In this document: positions 51,050 to 63,360 of the stretch, piece after piece
How positions within the stretch are numbered: position 1 is the stretch's first letter
Layout of the letters: the number at the start of each line of letters is the position of its first letter
DNA from: Ephydatia muelleri
Taxonomy: Eukaryota; Porifera; Demospongiae; Spongillida; Spongillidae
Direction: 5' to 3'
DNA length: 64,000 bases
NCBI GenBank assembly: GCA_013339895.1
Contig: JABACO010000004.1
Coordinates: 12,282,313-12,346,312, forward strand
The notes under the pieces: model-generated
The model's database searches: none
Seen by the model: the letters and a program-made list of their open reading frames with translations, nothing else
What the model was told of the DNA's origin: nothing
Translations under genes and position numbers: made by a program

Positions 51050-51400
51050 CACTGTTCAGTTCAGGGTATTAACCTGCTATGTATTGGCTGAGGAAGTCCA
51101 GGTTGATGGGGAAGAAAGGAATGGTGTGCCCCAGCCGATGCATGCTACACCCACATTAAGTTTGCAAATTACAGCATATGACACAGGGTTCCAGGAGATG
51201 GGAAAGGATGGGGCATCAATCCATGTGATGTGGCAAGATTATCACTCTGTACGTCAATGGTAAGTAAATTACAGCACTTTCAAATAAAAAGCATTACACA
51301 CAAACTACACTGCATACTTAAATACAGTTTTAGCACGAATATTTGCTATGTACAGACTACCACTCTTCTGATCTAGAATAACACCTTGGGGGGTACTCCA
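51050..51400. pseudogene. Fragment of a third copy (receptor exon + NHL end)
   Basis: 51050-51260 (+) is a coding-like exon (NGVPQPMHATPTLSLQITAY) ending at a donor GTAAGT, and resembles ~29400-29500 of copy A. 51305-51400 (-) encodes a final NHL blade (GVILDQKSGSLYIANIRAK) resembling 29560-29640. Its position to the left of copy B implies at least three duplicated units. Confidence 0.6.
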
Positions 51401-51559
51401 CACATGATGGCGTACAGTCCCTGTTGTGCTCAGGCATATTTGACATGGCACAGGTCTGTTGGTGCATGGATTGAGCCCAACTGAACCTTTTTTCACAGCT
51501 CTATATGACATCTTATAGGCAAATGGACAGTTGGACTCCACTAGCATAATGTTATAATT

Positions 51560-52712
51560 TGCATAGGATGATGACAGGTTAGATGTACAGCTGTAGGGTA
51601 TTATATAAATGTACTCATCAGATTGTGATTTTATTGAAATGTGATAAATGGGATAAAGTATGCCATGAATTATAAATGAGATTTGAAGATATCAATAATC
51701 TTCATAGTGTAAATCAGACCAAAAAAAAAACACTAATGATAGCCCTAATTATTTAATGCTATTTGTGCTTGGTAAGTTCTGATTTGTTGGACTGGGATAC
51801 CTCTTTGAAGGCTAGCAATCATTTTGGTTGCCTTCTCAACCGTTTTGTTAGGTGTAGTGTTGTGGTCTTACTCAAGTGCAATAACAGAGAATTCATAAGG
51901 TGTACAAATGGCAACTTAACTATCTAAACAAGACAGTAGCTGCTAGCTATAAAGCTTGGCTGGCTTCATCCATTTTCTTCTTGCCAGTGTGATTAGTACG
52001 CGTTAGCACATCTACATCCAGTACATCATCATGTGTTGGGTAGGCAATGACTTTGCTGATACATTTGGGTGGAGGAACATTACTGTGATAGCACGTCCTA
52101 ACTCAATTGCATTGACCACACAGCCAAGCCAGCATAATCCATCATGCGCAACAGTGACCTACCCATTGATGGCACTAACTGGTAGGGATGGAACATGACC
52201 TGCCAATGCCATTCCTGGAATACTCATTGCTTGAGAATGTCTTTACTTTAACAGTGCTGGTAGTAACTGGCACAAAGATGTGGAGTTTTTTTTAGTTCCA
52301 GGCACAGTTCTACTCCATTTCAGCCACTCATCTAGTAAGTTGACTTTCTTTATCATGCTCATCGTGTGTTACAAATGAAGACATCTCCTTGATCTGGCTC
52401 ACTGCAAGCATGTATAACTTGGCATGCAGTGTGTATATTTGGTCGGGATATGGCTGCTGGAGGCTGGCTCCAGAGTCAACTGCATTGCTTTGAGGTGCTT
52501 TTAAGCTGCACCATCTTCTGCTATTTGCATCACAAAGTGCACATTTCAGAACAACAGTGCTACTGGTGGTGGAGTTGTGTCTTCTTTAGTTGGACTGTTG
52601 AGCAATATTCTGAACAGTAATGCTGATACGGAGCTGAATGGATCTGGTTAACATAACAAACTACTCATTTCAGAAAAACAGTGTTTCTATTGAAGTCCTG
52701 AGCTATTAATCG
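51560..52712 (+). pseudogene. Segmental copy B, left part (5' of POMP receptor)
   Basis: Matches 27700-28680 of copy A. It includes degraded POMP-repeat coding (reading approximately NITNYSFQKNSVS at ~52650) with frame breaks. It is cut at 52712 by the Gypsy 2 insertion and resumes at 57222. Confidence 0.72.
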
Positions 52713-52838
52713 TGTAATAATAATAATTGAATCACTTAATCATCAGACTGACAATTATGGCACAGCATACATTTATATATAAAAATATATACATCATTGC
52801 GCATGAGCATAGTCCATATAATACAGTCATATATTACA
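52713..52838 (-). repeat. Gypsy 2, 3' LTR
   Basis: 126 bp, matching 57110-57221 apart from extra TAATAA and ATATA units and single substitutions. Confidence 0.9.
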
Positions 52839-52848
52839 CTTCTTCCCC

Positions 52849-55800
52849 TTAATATCTGTCAGGGGGGCGGCAGGTTCTCTCAGGGTAACGTCGAGTGGTT
52901 GATGGAGTTGTTATTGTTGTTGTTGTTGTTTTTGTTGTTGTTGGCCGGTGATCATGAGGAGCCCTTCCTTCAGTGGACTGCCCTTCGTTTCTTCTTACTC
53001 CTCTTTGTTCATTACTCGCAGTTGGGTTACTATCTTGTATGTCCCGATCAGTACTTGTTATTTCAGGTTGCCTCATCAGTTCCTCCCTTGGCCTTGTTTC
53101 CTCGGCCACTTCATCTGGCTCTGTCATGTCGGGTGCCCTTCCATCCACCTTGGTGGTAGGCACTGGCACACATATGGCTTCTGGTACAGCACTCAACTGC
53201 TCAATATGTCTTCTCCAAACCCTACCATCAGGCAATTCCACCTGGTAGGACACAGGACCACATTGCTTTCCAATTCTTCCCCGAACCCACTTGGGATCAC
53301 TGCCATAATTTTTTGACAAGACAGTCTCTCTTTCTGCTCACTCCCTATCTCTGGCCTTCTTATCATGGTGCCACTTCTGCTCTGCTTGTTTCTTGCAGAC
53401 CTGTTGCTCAGTAGTTTCTCTCAGCAAATGGAGCCTTGTCCTCACCTCTCTCTGCAGAAATAGAACACATGGGGGAATATTAGTCACACTGTGGGGTGTG
53501 GTTCTGTATGACAACAAAAAAGAGCACAGTCTCTGATTGAGTGTTACTTTGGTACCTGTCTTCATAGCTCGCTTAAATGTTTGAACAAACCTTTCCACTT
53601 GGCCATTTGTGGCAGGATGGTATGGAGCACTACGGATATGTTTTAATCCATTTTTAGCCATGAACTCTGCAAACTCTCTTGATGTGAATTGTGGTCCATT
53701 GTCTGAGACAAGTTGTTCAGGCAATCCATATGCTGAAAACACCTGTCGCAAAATTTCAATTGTTTTCTGAGATGTTGTTTTCGGCATCTCAAACACTTCA
53801 GGCCACTTTGAATGGGCATCAACTAACAATATAAACATCTTTCCATTTATTGGTCCTGCAAAGTCAACATGTACTCTTTGCCATGGTCTCCCTGGCCAAA
53901 CCCAAGGATGTAGGGGAGCTAGAGGTACAGTAGTTTTTACCTCTTGACATGCAGTACAACCATGCACACAATCCTCAATGTCCTTATCTATAGACGGCCA
54001 CCATACATGTCCCCTTGCTAATGACTTCATTCTAGATATGCCGGGATGGTTATGATGTAACTCTTGCAATATCTCCTGTCTAAGTTTAGCAGGTATCACC
54101 ACCCTTAGTCCCCATAATAAGGTGTCATTCTCTATTGACAACTCATGCTGCTTATTGGAATAAGGGCTTTAAAGCTTCAGATCTTTGATCAAGCCAATAA
54201 CCTTGCTTTAGATTCTGCAATACCTTACTTAAAATTGGGTCACTACGTTTTGCCTGCCTTAAGTGAGCTGCAGTAACTAGGAGTGCTTCAATTTGTTCTA
54301 CACTGAAAACACTTGCCTCTAAATCTTCCACATCAGGTCGGTCCTCCTGTAATGGTAGACGTGAAAGTCCATCTGCATTTCCATTGTCATGTGTAGACCG
54401 ATACTGTATATCATAAGTATATGCTGCCAAAAGCATAGCCCAACGTTGCAATCTGGATGCTGCTACCACTGGAATCCCCTTCTTGGGTCCTAGTATGGTG
54501 GTCAAAGGTTTATGGTCTGTCACAAGAGTAAACTTACGCCCATATAGGTTATACCAAATATTAAGGCCAATGCTTCTTTTTCAAGTTGAGCATAGTGACG
54601 CTCTGCTGATGCCAAGGTACGTGATGCAAAGGCTATGGGGCGTTCACTGCCATCAGGCCACTCATGTGATAAGACAGCTCCAAGTCCATAGGCTGAGGCA
54701 TCTGCTGCCAGACGTAGTGGTAGTTTAGGGTCATAAGGGAGTAAGAACCTGTGTGGAACTAAGCATTTTATTTATTAGGACAAAGGCATGCTGACACTCC
54801 TTGTCCCATTTCCAACCATGTTCTTTCTTTAATAGTGCATACAACGGAAACATGTGGGTGGACACATTTGGCAAGAACGTGGCGTAATAGTTTACCATTC
54901 CTAGAAATGATTTCAATTCGGTAATGTTTCTAGGAGCAGGGGCCTTTACCATGGCTTCTACCTTACTTGGCAATGGATGGATCCCTTCTGCATCAATTCT
55001 ATGGCCTAAGAAATCCACTGAGTGGGAGAGAAAAACACACTTATCCTTATGCAACCGTATTCCATTTTCTTTCAATCTGTTGAAAACTTGCTCCAGGTTT
55101 TCTGAAACAGGGCTGGAGCAGATGCTATTCCGAACGGCATACGCCGGAATTGGTACAACCCTCGATGAGTATTAAGGGTACAAAGTTTCTGAGACTCTTC
55201 ATCTAAAGCCAATTGTAAATATGCATTTGTAAGGTCCAATTTACTAAACCATTTTCCCCCAGACACTGTTGCTAATAGTTCTTCAAGTTTCAGCAAGGGA
55301 TATCTATCCACATCAAGGGCAGGGTTAATTGTGACCTTGAAATCACCACAAATTCGTACCTTTTTATCTGGTTTCAAAATTGGTACAATTGGGGTGGCCC
55401 ACTCACTATGCATTAATTACTCTGTGGACAATTCCCTCCTTTTCTAATCGATCTAACTCTTCCTCTATTCCTTCCTTCTATGCAAATGGTACAGACTATG
55501 GACGGCAAAATACTGGCTTACTCTGACCCTTTAAATGCAACTTCGCTAAATATGGAACAATTGGGCCCTTACTTTTCTCAAACACCTCTACAAATCTAGT
55601 TAACAGTGTGTCGAGTCCTCTGTTGAGACTATCACTCCATGCACCTTTTGTATACGATGCCAGTCCAGTTTGAAACTTCGAAGCCAATCTCTTCCCACCA
55701 AATTTGGTCCATCGCCCTCCACCACAAGGCTCCATTTGCTGAGCAACAGGTCTGCAAGAAACAAGCAGAGCAGAAGTGGCACCATGATAAGAAGGCCAGA

Positions 55801-56548
55801 GAGTGTGCAGAAAGAGAGACTGTCTTATCAAGAAATTATGGCAGTGATCCCAAGTGGGTTCGGGGAAGAATTGGAAAGCAATGTGGTCCTGTTCCTACCA
55901 GGTGGAATTGCCTGATGGTAGGGTTTGGAGAAGACATATTGAGCAGTTGAGTGCTGTACCAGAAGCCATATGTGTGCCAGTGCCTACCACCACTATCAGC
56001 GTGCACACCCTCACTTGCTGCCCGTACCTTACTTTAACCTTGATTTCACCACATACAGAAATCTTTTGACCAGTATATGTTGAGAGTCGTGCGGAACTAG
56101 GAGATGAAGTCATTTTTGGGAAATGTCTATTTAATGTGACTAGAGATATCAAGGTTACCGCTGCACCAGTATCAATTTCCATTGTAAGACATACACCCTG
56201 GATTTTAAACTCAGCCAACATGGGTTTCCTACCTGAGGGTTCTGATAGGGTGCAAATACCTTCAGTTCTGTCATCCTCCTCTCTGGTTCTATCTTCATCA
56301 CCTTCCTCAGTTTCTGTCTGTGACTCATTCTCTACCCAACGCAATTTACTACCCCCTCTCCTTTCATTCTTCTGTTTTCTCCTACATACGGAAGCAATAT
56401 GACCCGTTTTTCCACAACAATGACACGTGGCGTCTATAAATTTACACTTGTTGGCAACATGATTGTTCTTGCCACAACGATAACATGCGTTCCTACAAGG
56501 TGTTACCTGTTTTTCCGCAACCTGACTGCCCTTTGGGTCCAGCTTCAC
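52849..56548 (-). pseudogene. Gypsy 2 Pol, deleted and rearranged
   Basis: From 56548 leftwards: two zinc knuckles (CYRCGKNNHVANKC, CHCCGKTGHIASVC), protease with EIDTGAAVTLIS (~56190), an insertion at ~55724-55996, the linker VVEGDGPNLVGRDWLRSF (~55720-55665), RT blocks 4 to A (~55413-55090), RT thumb (LHKDKCVFLSHSVDFLGH), RNase H in two frames, then integrase (54141-53338) with HHNHPG...CVHGCTACQ, VHVDFAGPI, VSDNGPQFTS and NGQVERFVQT, and a C-terminal tail to 52849. The RT segment that should hold the YxDD motif is absent. Integrase keeps D-D-E. Several frame breaks make Pol non-functional as assembled. Confidence 0.88.
55724..55996 (+). repeat. Inverted copy of the element's own 3' pol inside protease-RT linker
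   Basis: ~270 bp, plus strand, matching the reverse complement of 53155-53433 (integrase tail, SRNYGSDPKWVRGRIG). It lacks a short stretch of ~12 bases and has other small changes. It interrupts the protease end (YGQQVRVCTLIVV) and the following VEGDGP. Confidence 0.88.
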
Positions 56549-57089
56549 ACGCCCTACCGACAGGTCTTTGAACTGTAGCGCATTCTTTTTGCGCCGCCTC
56601 CAAAGCCTGAGCTACCCCCAGTGCCTTGGCAAGGTCCAGGTTCTGTTCAGTCAGCAGGCGCTTCTGCGTTGCTTCGTTTGACAAGCCACATACAAATCGG
56701 TCACGCAACACTTCATTCAAATACCCCCCAAAGTCACATGTTGCAGACAGACGCCTTAGTTCTGCTATATAGTCTAATACTGACTCACTCTGTTCTTGGT
56801 TCCTACGGTGAAAGTGGAACCGCTCCACAATAGTTTGCGGCTTTGGCTCCAGGTGTTCTTTTAGCGTCTTAGATAATTGGTCAAATGTCTTTTCCTTCGG
56901 CGCCTCTGGGTGTAGTAGACTGCGTAGCAATACGTAAGTCTTGCTCCCTATAACGCTAAGCAAAACTGCCCCCTTTTTTTCATTAGCAACATCATTTGCA
57001 ACAAAATACAGTTGTACCCTTTCCAAATACGCCGATATTGACTCCGTACCCATTTCAAACTCACGAATGTGACCGAAAGCCACTGCCAT
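56493..57089 (-). CDS. Gypsy 2 Gag-like protein
   Basis: 198 residues from ATG at 57089, starting MAVAFGHIREFEMGTESISA about 20 bases after the primer-binding site. Capsid-type motifs follow (YLERVQLYFVANDVANEKK, LDYIAELRRLSATCDFG, LRDRFVCGLSNEATQKRLL). The zinc knuckles are in the next overlapping frame (56548 onward), so a frame change, natural or decay, lies near 56500-56548. Confidence 0.82.
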   Translation of the reverse strand: MAVAFGHIREFEMGTESISAYLERVQLYFVANDVANEKKGAVLLSVIGSKTYVLLRSLLHPEAPKEKTFDQLSKTLKEHLEPKPQTIVERFHFHRRNQEQSESVLDYIAELRRLSATCDFGGYLNEVLRDRFVCGLSNEATQKRLLTEQNLDLAKALGVAQALEAAQKECATVQRPVGRACEAGPKGQSGCGKTGNTL

Positions 57090-57109
57090 AAGTGCACCCT
57101 CGTCGCCAG

Positions 57110-57221
57110 TGTAATAATTGAATCACTTAATCATCAGACTGACAATTACAGCACAGCATACATTTATATATAAACATCATTGCGCATGCGCATAGTCCAT
57201 ATAATACAGTCATATACTACA
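57110..57221 (-). repeat. Gypsy 2, 5' LTR
   Basis: 112 bp, TG...CA ends, followed on the right by AATCG. Confidence 0.9.
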
Positions 57222-59190
57222 AATCGGGTCAACGTTAATTAATAGCTCCACATTCACAAATAATACTGCGGTTGGAGGAACAGCAGTCTATGCCATTAAT
57301 AGTTATATTCCATCGTTTGTTGTTGTTTTGAGATGAGAGGAGCCATGTACTTACATCGAATGAAGGTCATAATTGACATAACGTCAGTTTTCATCTAACT
57401 TTCCTGGAAGTCATTCAAGGAACCAATGGTTTTTTATCCAAACTTCATAGTAACATCACGTTCACATATAAAACAGGGGGGTGAATGGAGGGTCCATACG
57501 TCTTTCGAACAATTCGCCATTGCACTTCTATGAGACGAGTGTAGTAGAATGCAGCAACTGAATTTCATGGCTCTATCTACAATGATGGGACCAAGAAATG
57601 CTCAAACAACCTTAAGTGTAAAACACGCTTGATTAACGAATACTACAGCTCTGATGATTGTGAATTCGATACTAACATGTTCACCCTCACCATCACTGGT
57701 AAATATGTGCAGCAAGGTGGTCATTCTGTTTATGCCGCACCCATTTATAACTGCATTAAAAATATTGAAGTTCAAAGAACTGGCAACTTCACTACTGTGT
57801 CTGGCTAATGTAAAACCCTAACTAGTAATTTCACCACTAATTCATTACCAGAACTGCAGAAGACATCAGCGATATCCAAGTACTCTATTTTCCAAAGTAT
57901 GTGCACCTGTGTGACAGTAAGGATACTAACATGTACAATGTTATCAATCAGTTTCAAGGAAAGGTTATCCTGGTAGGACTCTGACAGAAAGCTCAGTGGA
58001 TAGGAACAGTACGTGGTACGGTGGAGTACCAAATCTATGGACCAGAAATGACTTCACTTAAACTGCTTCTGTCTAACTATCCCAGTAATTTTCCAGCAGT
58101 AGTTGAGGTCACACTGTTACCACGGGAGCCAGGGTTCACACTGATATCAAATTCGTCTACAGGTGTGATGGAGTGTAACTGTTCAGAGTTTCTCACATCA
58201 TTTGGAGTGGTCTGTGATGCATCAGATGGTACTGTGACAAGAAATAAAATTAACTGGGTTGGTGTGTTCCAGCACTGTCCCACTGAATACTGCAATAGTG
58301 CCATAGATAAGATGTCTTATGTGTGTAGCTGTCTTGGTAAAAGTAGTATGATCTTTGGATCTTCCAACTGCAAGAAGTGTTTAAACATGTGGCTAATCAC
58401 ACTTGTGATGTTTGCAGTGCTGGGTGCCTTACAGGTGATAGCTCTGTTCCTCCTCAGCCTCACTGTAATGCAAAGCACTGTCTATGGGTTCATGTTCTAT
58501 GCCAACATTATTGAAGTAAATAGTTTTTTTTTTCTGGTATGTATGGAATTACAAAACTTGACAAAAATAAATAAATAAATAAATTAATTAATAGTTGCAT
58601 TGAAATGAGCGCTTTTGGAAAATATCAGTGAGGAAAATGAGGAAGGCCAGCTCCATCATCCATGCCATGTCCACTTCTCCATTTTACCCTATAGTTCATT
58701 AATCTTCCTCCAATCCATTTTACTATTGCAAGTGATTCAGTTTGTGTTCCCAGCCTACCTCGTCATTCTCGCCTTGATCGTCGTTGTGGTCTGCCACTAC
58801 TATCTTGAGCGTCTCCAACCAGCACCACTAGTTCCTTTCTTTATAGATTTACCATCATAAGAGCAGTTGGAGTCAGTCCTATCTACACTTATGTACTTGT
58901 CGTATTCCAAATTGTTGAGAACTATCATTGATATTTTCACATACGCCACAGTCCACCTGTCCAGTGGTAATATATATCTCTGATTCTATGATGCAAATGT
59001 GAAGTACCTTCATGGAAAACATGCTGTGTTATTAACACCTTCCCTACACCTTTGTCCTCACTTTCTACAGCGAACACAACAGACTCACTGTTCAACTAGC
59101 TCTCCATAAAGACCAATGAGTTCAAACCAGTGAATGATGCCCACTATGCCCCCTATAAGGGGGAGTGGCGATGCGAGATGGGGGCTGGGA
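57222..59190 (+). pseudogene. POMP-repeat receptor, copy B, membrane part retained
   Basis: Continues the gene cut at 52712: INSSTFTNNTAVGGTAVYA at ~57240, then ectodomain fragments with frame breaks. 58021-58578 is one open frame: PREPGFTLISNSSTGVMECN, a Cys-rich block (CNCSEFLTSFGVVCDASDGT), and a membrane segment WLITLVMFAVLGALQVIALF leading to VYGFMFYANIIEV. A later exon (~58728-58860) has QFVFPAYLVILALIVVVVCH. ~58990-59190 keeps YDANVKYLHGKHAVLL and VNDAHYAPYKG with a frame break between them. This arrangement is that of the large multi-pass POMP-repeat proteins of sponges and cnidarians, whose ligand I do not know. The insertion and breaks suggest a non-functional copy. Confidence 0.7.
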
Positions 59191-59553
59191 GCAAGACTTC
59201 AACTTATTGTGATGTACGATTTAAATTCTATGTGCAGTACTGACAAGCCATACATGTATCTGCTTCTGTATATCCAGACTACCAGGTGATGTTGTTCATG
59301 CTTTCCATAACTTCCTGTGCAATCTACAAGAAATCTGGAAGTAAACTTGACGCTATCGGGTTCCATTGCTGAACAATTAAGAATCCCTGCATCTTTCCAA
59401 AGGATGAGATAAACAATGCTAGAATTATGAACAGATTGATTGGACATTGACCGTGTAGTTGATTGCATATAACTTTGCCAAATCTGCATTTACCATACCC
59501 TTAAATATGCGCTCTTCTGTCACGATGCTTACATGATCAGAGACAATATATGA

Positions 59554-60564
59554 TTACTGCATGATCTCTGGCACCATATGATCTGACATAGGTCCCTCAG
59601 GTGAGAAGACTTTGATGGTGCTAGAACCACGGGCAGCAACATAGATGTTCCCTTGAGAATCCAAGGCAAGACCATATGGGTTCTCAAAATTCTGAGGACC
59701 GGAGACATTACCCTTTATGGTCAACAGCCAGGTACCAGCTTGATCTAATAGTACTACTCTGTGATTCAAGTGATCAGCAACAATCAACCTATCTCTTTGG
59801 TCAACAATAACTGCTATCGGACCATTGAACTGTCCCTGGCCTGATCCTCGTTGGCCATATTTTTGAATAACTTCTCCTATTGTCAACTTCTGAATGCGAT
59901 CATTGCCAACATCAGCAACATACATCACATCTCGCTTAATGAATATGCCATGTGGGCCTCTGAACTGACCATCACCACTCCCACTACTGCCAATGGTTCT
60001 CTTCTGCTTGCCAGATTGGTCAATCACACAAATCCTACTCTGTGTACAACAGGACTGCATAGATGTCTCCACTGTCATGGATGGCAATACCTGATGGACC
60101 ATTGCTACAATTGATAACTTGCCCTGGGTTACCTAGGGTGCTGTACTTTGTTATTACATCAAGGTCAAAAGGACTCTTCTGTACATTTTGACGTGACATG
60201 TGCAACAGAACACCACTGCAGGTCTAGTGCTTTCATCAATGCAAGCATCACATGACATTTCATCATCACTGCCAATCTTGGACATGTACCCAGCCACCTC
60301 CACTTCAAAGCCAAGATGGAGGTTCTGAGGTATAGAATTGATTCCACCCACTGGTATGGTGATACTTCTCTGACAGGTAGGACACTCCATGTTCTGCTTG
60401 GTCCCAGACCTCTCTATCTGCTTATGTAGACACTGGCCATAGAAAGAGTGGAGACATAGAAGAATCTTGGGTTCTTTGTAGGGCTTGGAACACAGCTGAC
60501 ATGTGATGTGTAGATGACCACTATTTTGATACAAAATGATTGAAGCGTGAAAATGATTACACAC
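59554..60564 (-). CDS. RING/B-box/NHL (TRIM-NHL-like) protein, copy B
   Basis: From 60564 leftwards: RING finger (CQLCSKPYKEPKILLCLHSF ... ECPTCQRS), a partial B-box (CDACIDESTRPAVVFCCTC), then NHL propeller blades from ~60102 (GQFRGPHGIFIKRDVMYVAD; GQFNGPIAVIVDQRDRLIVA; GLALDSQGNIYVAARGSS). The two parts lie in different frames that meet at 60102-60154, so an intron or one frame break separates them. TRIM-NHL proteins are typically E3 ligases with an RNA- or protein-binding propeller. No long coiled coil is seen, which is atypical for TRIM. The final blade found at 51305-51400 is absent here, so the C-terminus seems short. Confidence 0.68.
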
Positions 60565-60599
60565 CTGAAAACAATCAAATTAATGGTCCAGCTGCTGAA

Positions 60600-61104
60600 T
60601 ATGGATCACTACATGAATATGCTGCAGTGTCTATTTAACGGGAACCCTCACTAAAAATGATCTGTTCTGATTGTTTTGGTTTGTTTAATTCGGCTTGCAT
60701 TATAACATGCACATCTTCAATTAAGTGCCTCAATGGTCTGTTGCCCACATATCTATGTACCTATCCCTCTAATCAGACTTGGAACAACTCAAACCGACCC
60801 GCTATTAAAGGTTTAATCATGATGGATGAATTTTTAGGTCAGAACTATTACTAATACAAACATCTCATGGCGACTGTACCCATAAGACGATCGTTACCTT
60901 GGAGATTTAGCGTTTTTGTATAAGGGAAAGTTGGTCGTCTCTTAGCCCTAGTATATTCTCTAAAACCTTTATGCTAAACAATAGGTTACTTAATTTGTGG
61001 CAGTCGATGAAAGCTGAGGGTGGAAAATTTATACATTGGGTGATGTAATCGACCCGCAGCTGTTACTTCTAGTACAATAGCAGGTTTTACTAATTACTAT
61101 ATAG
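60600..61104. other. Shared downstream flank of copy B
   Basis: Matches ~30360-30800 of copy A, ending with the MKAEGGKFIHWV-encoding segment at ~61010-61045. Copy A continues into the transposase-like exon there; copy B diverges. Confidence 0.6.
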
Positions 61105-61500
61105 GGCTAAATTCGCGTGCCTCACGATACGGGCCACCTGATATCAACAAAACGTGGCTATGAGGATCGTAGAGTCAGTTTCTCATTCAAACATCGTATG
61201 GCTTCAAATGAGATACCAGTATGATTCGTTTTTGCCAATTAGGCCTAATGTCAGATCTATACATTAATTAGATCCTGTTCTCCAACCTCGAAACTACAGG
61301 CGGGAGGTGTATTTGTAATTATAATGAATGTAATTTAAATTCATGGTGGATGGGGCCATGAAGCTATAACAACATTTACCCATCTAAGCGAAGTACAACT
61401 GTATTGCCGTTTGTCGCTTGTATAAATGCTCAGGCGTTGCTCGCCCATGCCGTAACTATTATGATATCAATTATTAAAGTTAGAAAATAACATCTGGAAT
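61105..61500 (+). repeat. Dispersed direct repeat, copy 2
   Basis: Partner of 48000-48480, with several small deletions. Confidence 0.75.
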
Positions 61501-62170
61501 GAACCACGGCTGTTTCGAGCTGGGCATTAGGTTGCTAATTAGAACACATTCGAACATTATGGTATTTTGGCGTTTGGGATCCTAGAGGAGCTAATTATAT
61601 TGTGGATTACGTTAAGTGGCAACTACAAATTCAATATAAAAAGAACATCATAATTGTGAGCTATTCCATAACCAATTTCGAACTTAAAAAGAATTATACA
61701 ATACGCACAGCCAAAATAAATTCTCCTCTGGCCTATAAATGCCGCGCATGTGACTATTTAAGGCAAACCTTTCATTGTCTTCATTAAGTGCTCAGGCGGC
61801 AACCGATTTTTCTCGAAGCCCCCCAGGCAGATGGTTTTAAAACTTACTCCTACTCAAAGAGCGATCCTTTTACGTCCCCTTTTCGTTTAGTTCTTATTTT
61901 CTGAACGACACGGTTATGTAATTAATGAATAACTAATGAATAATGCGAAATTGGCACGTGCGCAACACCCATATGTATAAATTAGATACACGATGACAAT
62001 TGAAACACGCAATGTAGAATCCAGAACTTCTGTAGAGTATGTGGTCATAAACTGGTTAAGATATATATAAGGGTGGAAAATGCGAGTCTCAAACAAAATA
62101 CACCTGTGCTGCCTTTTCAAAGGAGCTCTTCACATGCTTTGCAATAGACACACGCAATGACACTGTTGAT
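61501..62170. other. Intergenic, no gene supported
   Basis: AT-rich; short frames on both strands without motifs. Confidence 0.4.
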
Positions 62171-62312
62171 TTCTCAACAAGTTTCTGCAGAGCGTGCAGA
62201 CGTGCTATGTGCATAGTACAAGAAGCAGCAGTAAGCATACAGGTGTATGGTAAAGCCATACAACTGGCTACAACATTGTCCCAGTACCTGCAAGGTTAAC
62301 ATATTGACCTAA

Positions 62313-62880
62313 GTGTGTATACCTACACTTGTAATTATACAGGAACCCACACACCAGAAGCTGGCTCCACTTACATGTAAAGGAGGTAACCCACAGAAAC
62401 CTGGGCGACAATCAGGTGTCACACCAAATGCCTTGCTTGATGACATCAACACTATTGCATCACCAAAGGTTGTGTGTCACAGAACGGAACCACAGTTAGC
62501 CCCAACACAAGTACTTCCAGTAACAGACTTACTTAAGTGCCAAATGTGTGAACAATGCTGGTGCAGCACTTACATTGCACTGCAATGCAGTTGTATGTAC
62601 AAAGTGCATCACTGACTACATACATGTAGCAACTTCTGCCAGCACTCAGTGTCCATGCTTTGAAGAGAGTGACGTGAACTTACTGCCAAGTTCAGTGCAG
62701 CTGCTCCAGCACTGCAGTTAAGGACCTTGCTACATATAAAGACCATTTGACTAGAACAGTCAAGTGTGAAGGATTTACGCTGCCATGATTGTAGGAGAGT
62801 CTAGTCCTCTTCTCTCCAGTCTGGTAGAGAAAAATGAAAGATGCAGCAAGAAGAGAGCTGAATTGGTAAGTGGAATGCAC
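62313..62880 (+). pseudogene. RING-type zinc finger protein relic, unrecognised family
   Basis: An open frame with GRQSGVTPNALLDDINTIAS leads into LLKCQMC; a frame break near 62578 separates it from the rest of a RING-like finger (CTKCITDYIHVATSASTQCP). LLPSSVQLLQHC follows. The architecture resembles invertebrate transposon-associated proteins with a RING-like finger, but I cannot name the family. Stops interrupt the region after 62720. Confidence 0.4.
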
Positions 62881-63030
62881 TTTAGTATATGGATTATTTG
62901 CACCCTCTGATACAATACGAAGGTGGGGGGGGGGGGGGGGTCATGTGAAAGTTACACAACAACGTACATGCACCTCTTTTTAACCTCAAACATGAACATA
63001 CATCTGATGCATGTAGGAACAAATGATTGC

Positions 63031-63360
63031 TGAAGCTAGAAAAAGTGTCTGAGGGACCCTTTGTGAAGGGAGTGGAAGCAGCTCTCCAGTCTCTGAATGT
63101 ACAGTACCAGCAATATAATGGCGGGCGCAGTCATCGGCAACCATGTACACAAGTCATTGCAGGTAAAGCGAAATAAATGTAACATACTTTATATCATCTT
63201 TATTCCATTTCATGATCAACATACGCACACACTGTGCTCATCCCTAATTGACACTGCATTGAAGCACACGCCACAACTGGTCGAGAAGCAACTGCTCTGT
63301 GTGAGTAGTGACCAGGAAAAGGGTTCACAACATTATTTACTCTGAAGTTGGTGGATTTGT
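63031..63360 (+). pseudogene. Transposon-associated protein relic
   Basis: GPFVKGVEAALQSLNVQYQQ is followed, after a one-base frame change, by AVIGNHVHKSL and a donor GTAAAG at ~63160. Another stretch (DTALKHTPQLVEKQLLCVSS) lies at 63250-63305. These words recall a widespread uncharacterised invertebrate family often found next to RING-like finger exons, so it may belong with 62313-62880. Confidence 0.38.

Larger units (their letters stand above)
52713..57221 (-). mobile_element. Ty3/Gypsy LTR retrotransposon 2
   Basis: LTRs 57110-57221 (5') and 52713-52838 (3') bound a minus-strand element. Ends are TG...CA and a perfect 5-bp duplication AATCG flanks it (52708-52712, 57222-57226). The primer-binding region reads TGGCGACGAGGG (57098-57108, minus strand) and a purine tract AAGGGGAAGAAG lies at 52839-52850. 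Domain order gag-protease-RT-RNase H-integrase is Ty3/Gypsy. The LTRs differ by several indels, so it is older than Gypsy 1. It carries a large RT deletion and an internal inverted insertion. Confidence 0.93.

Noticed and set aside
55639-55950. Separate plus-strand gene inside Gypsy 2
   Set aside because: It is the inverted copy of the element's own integrase tail.
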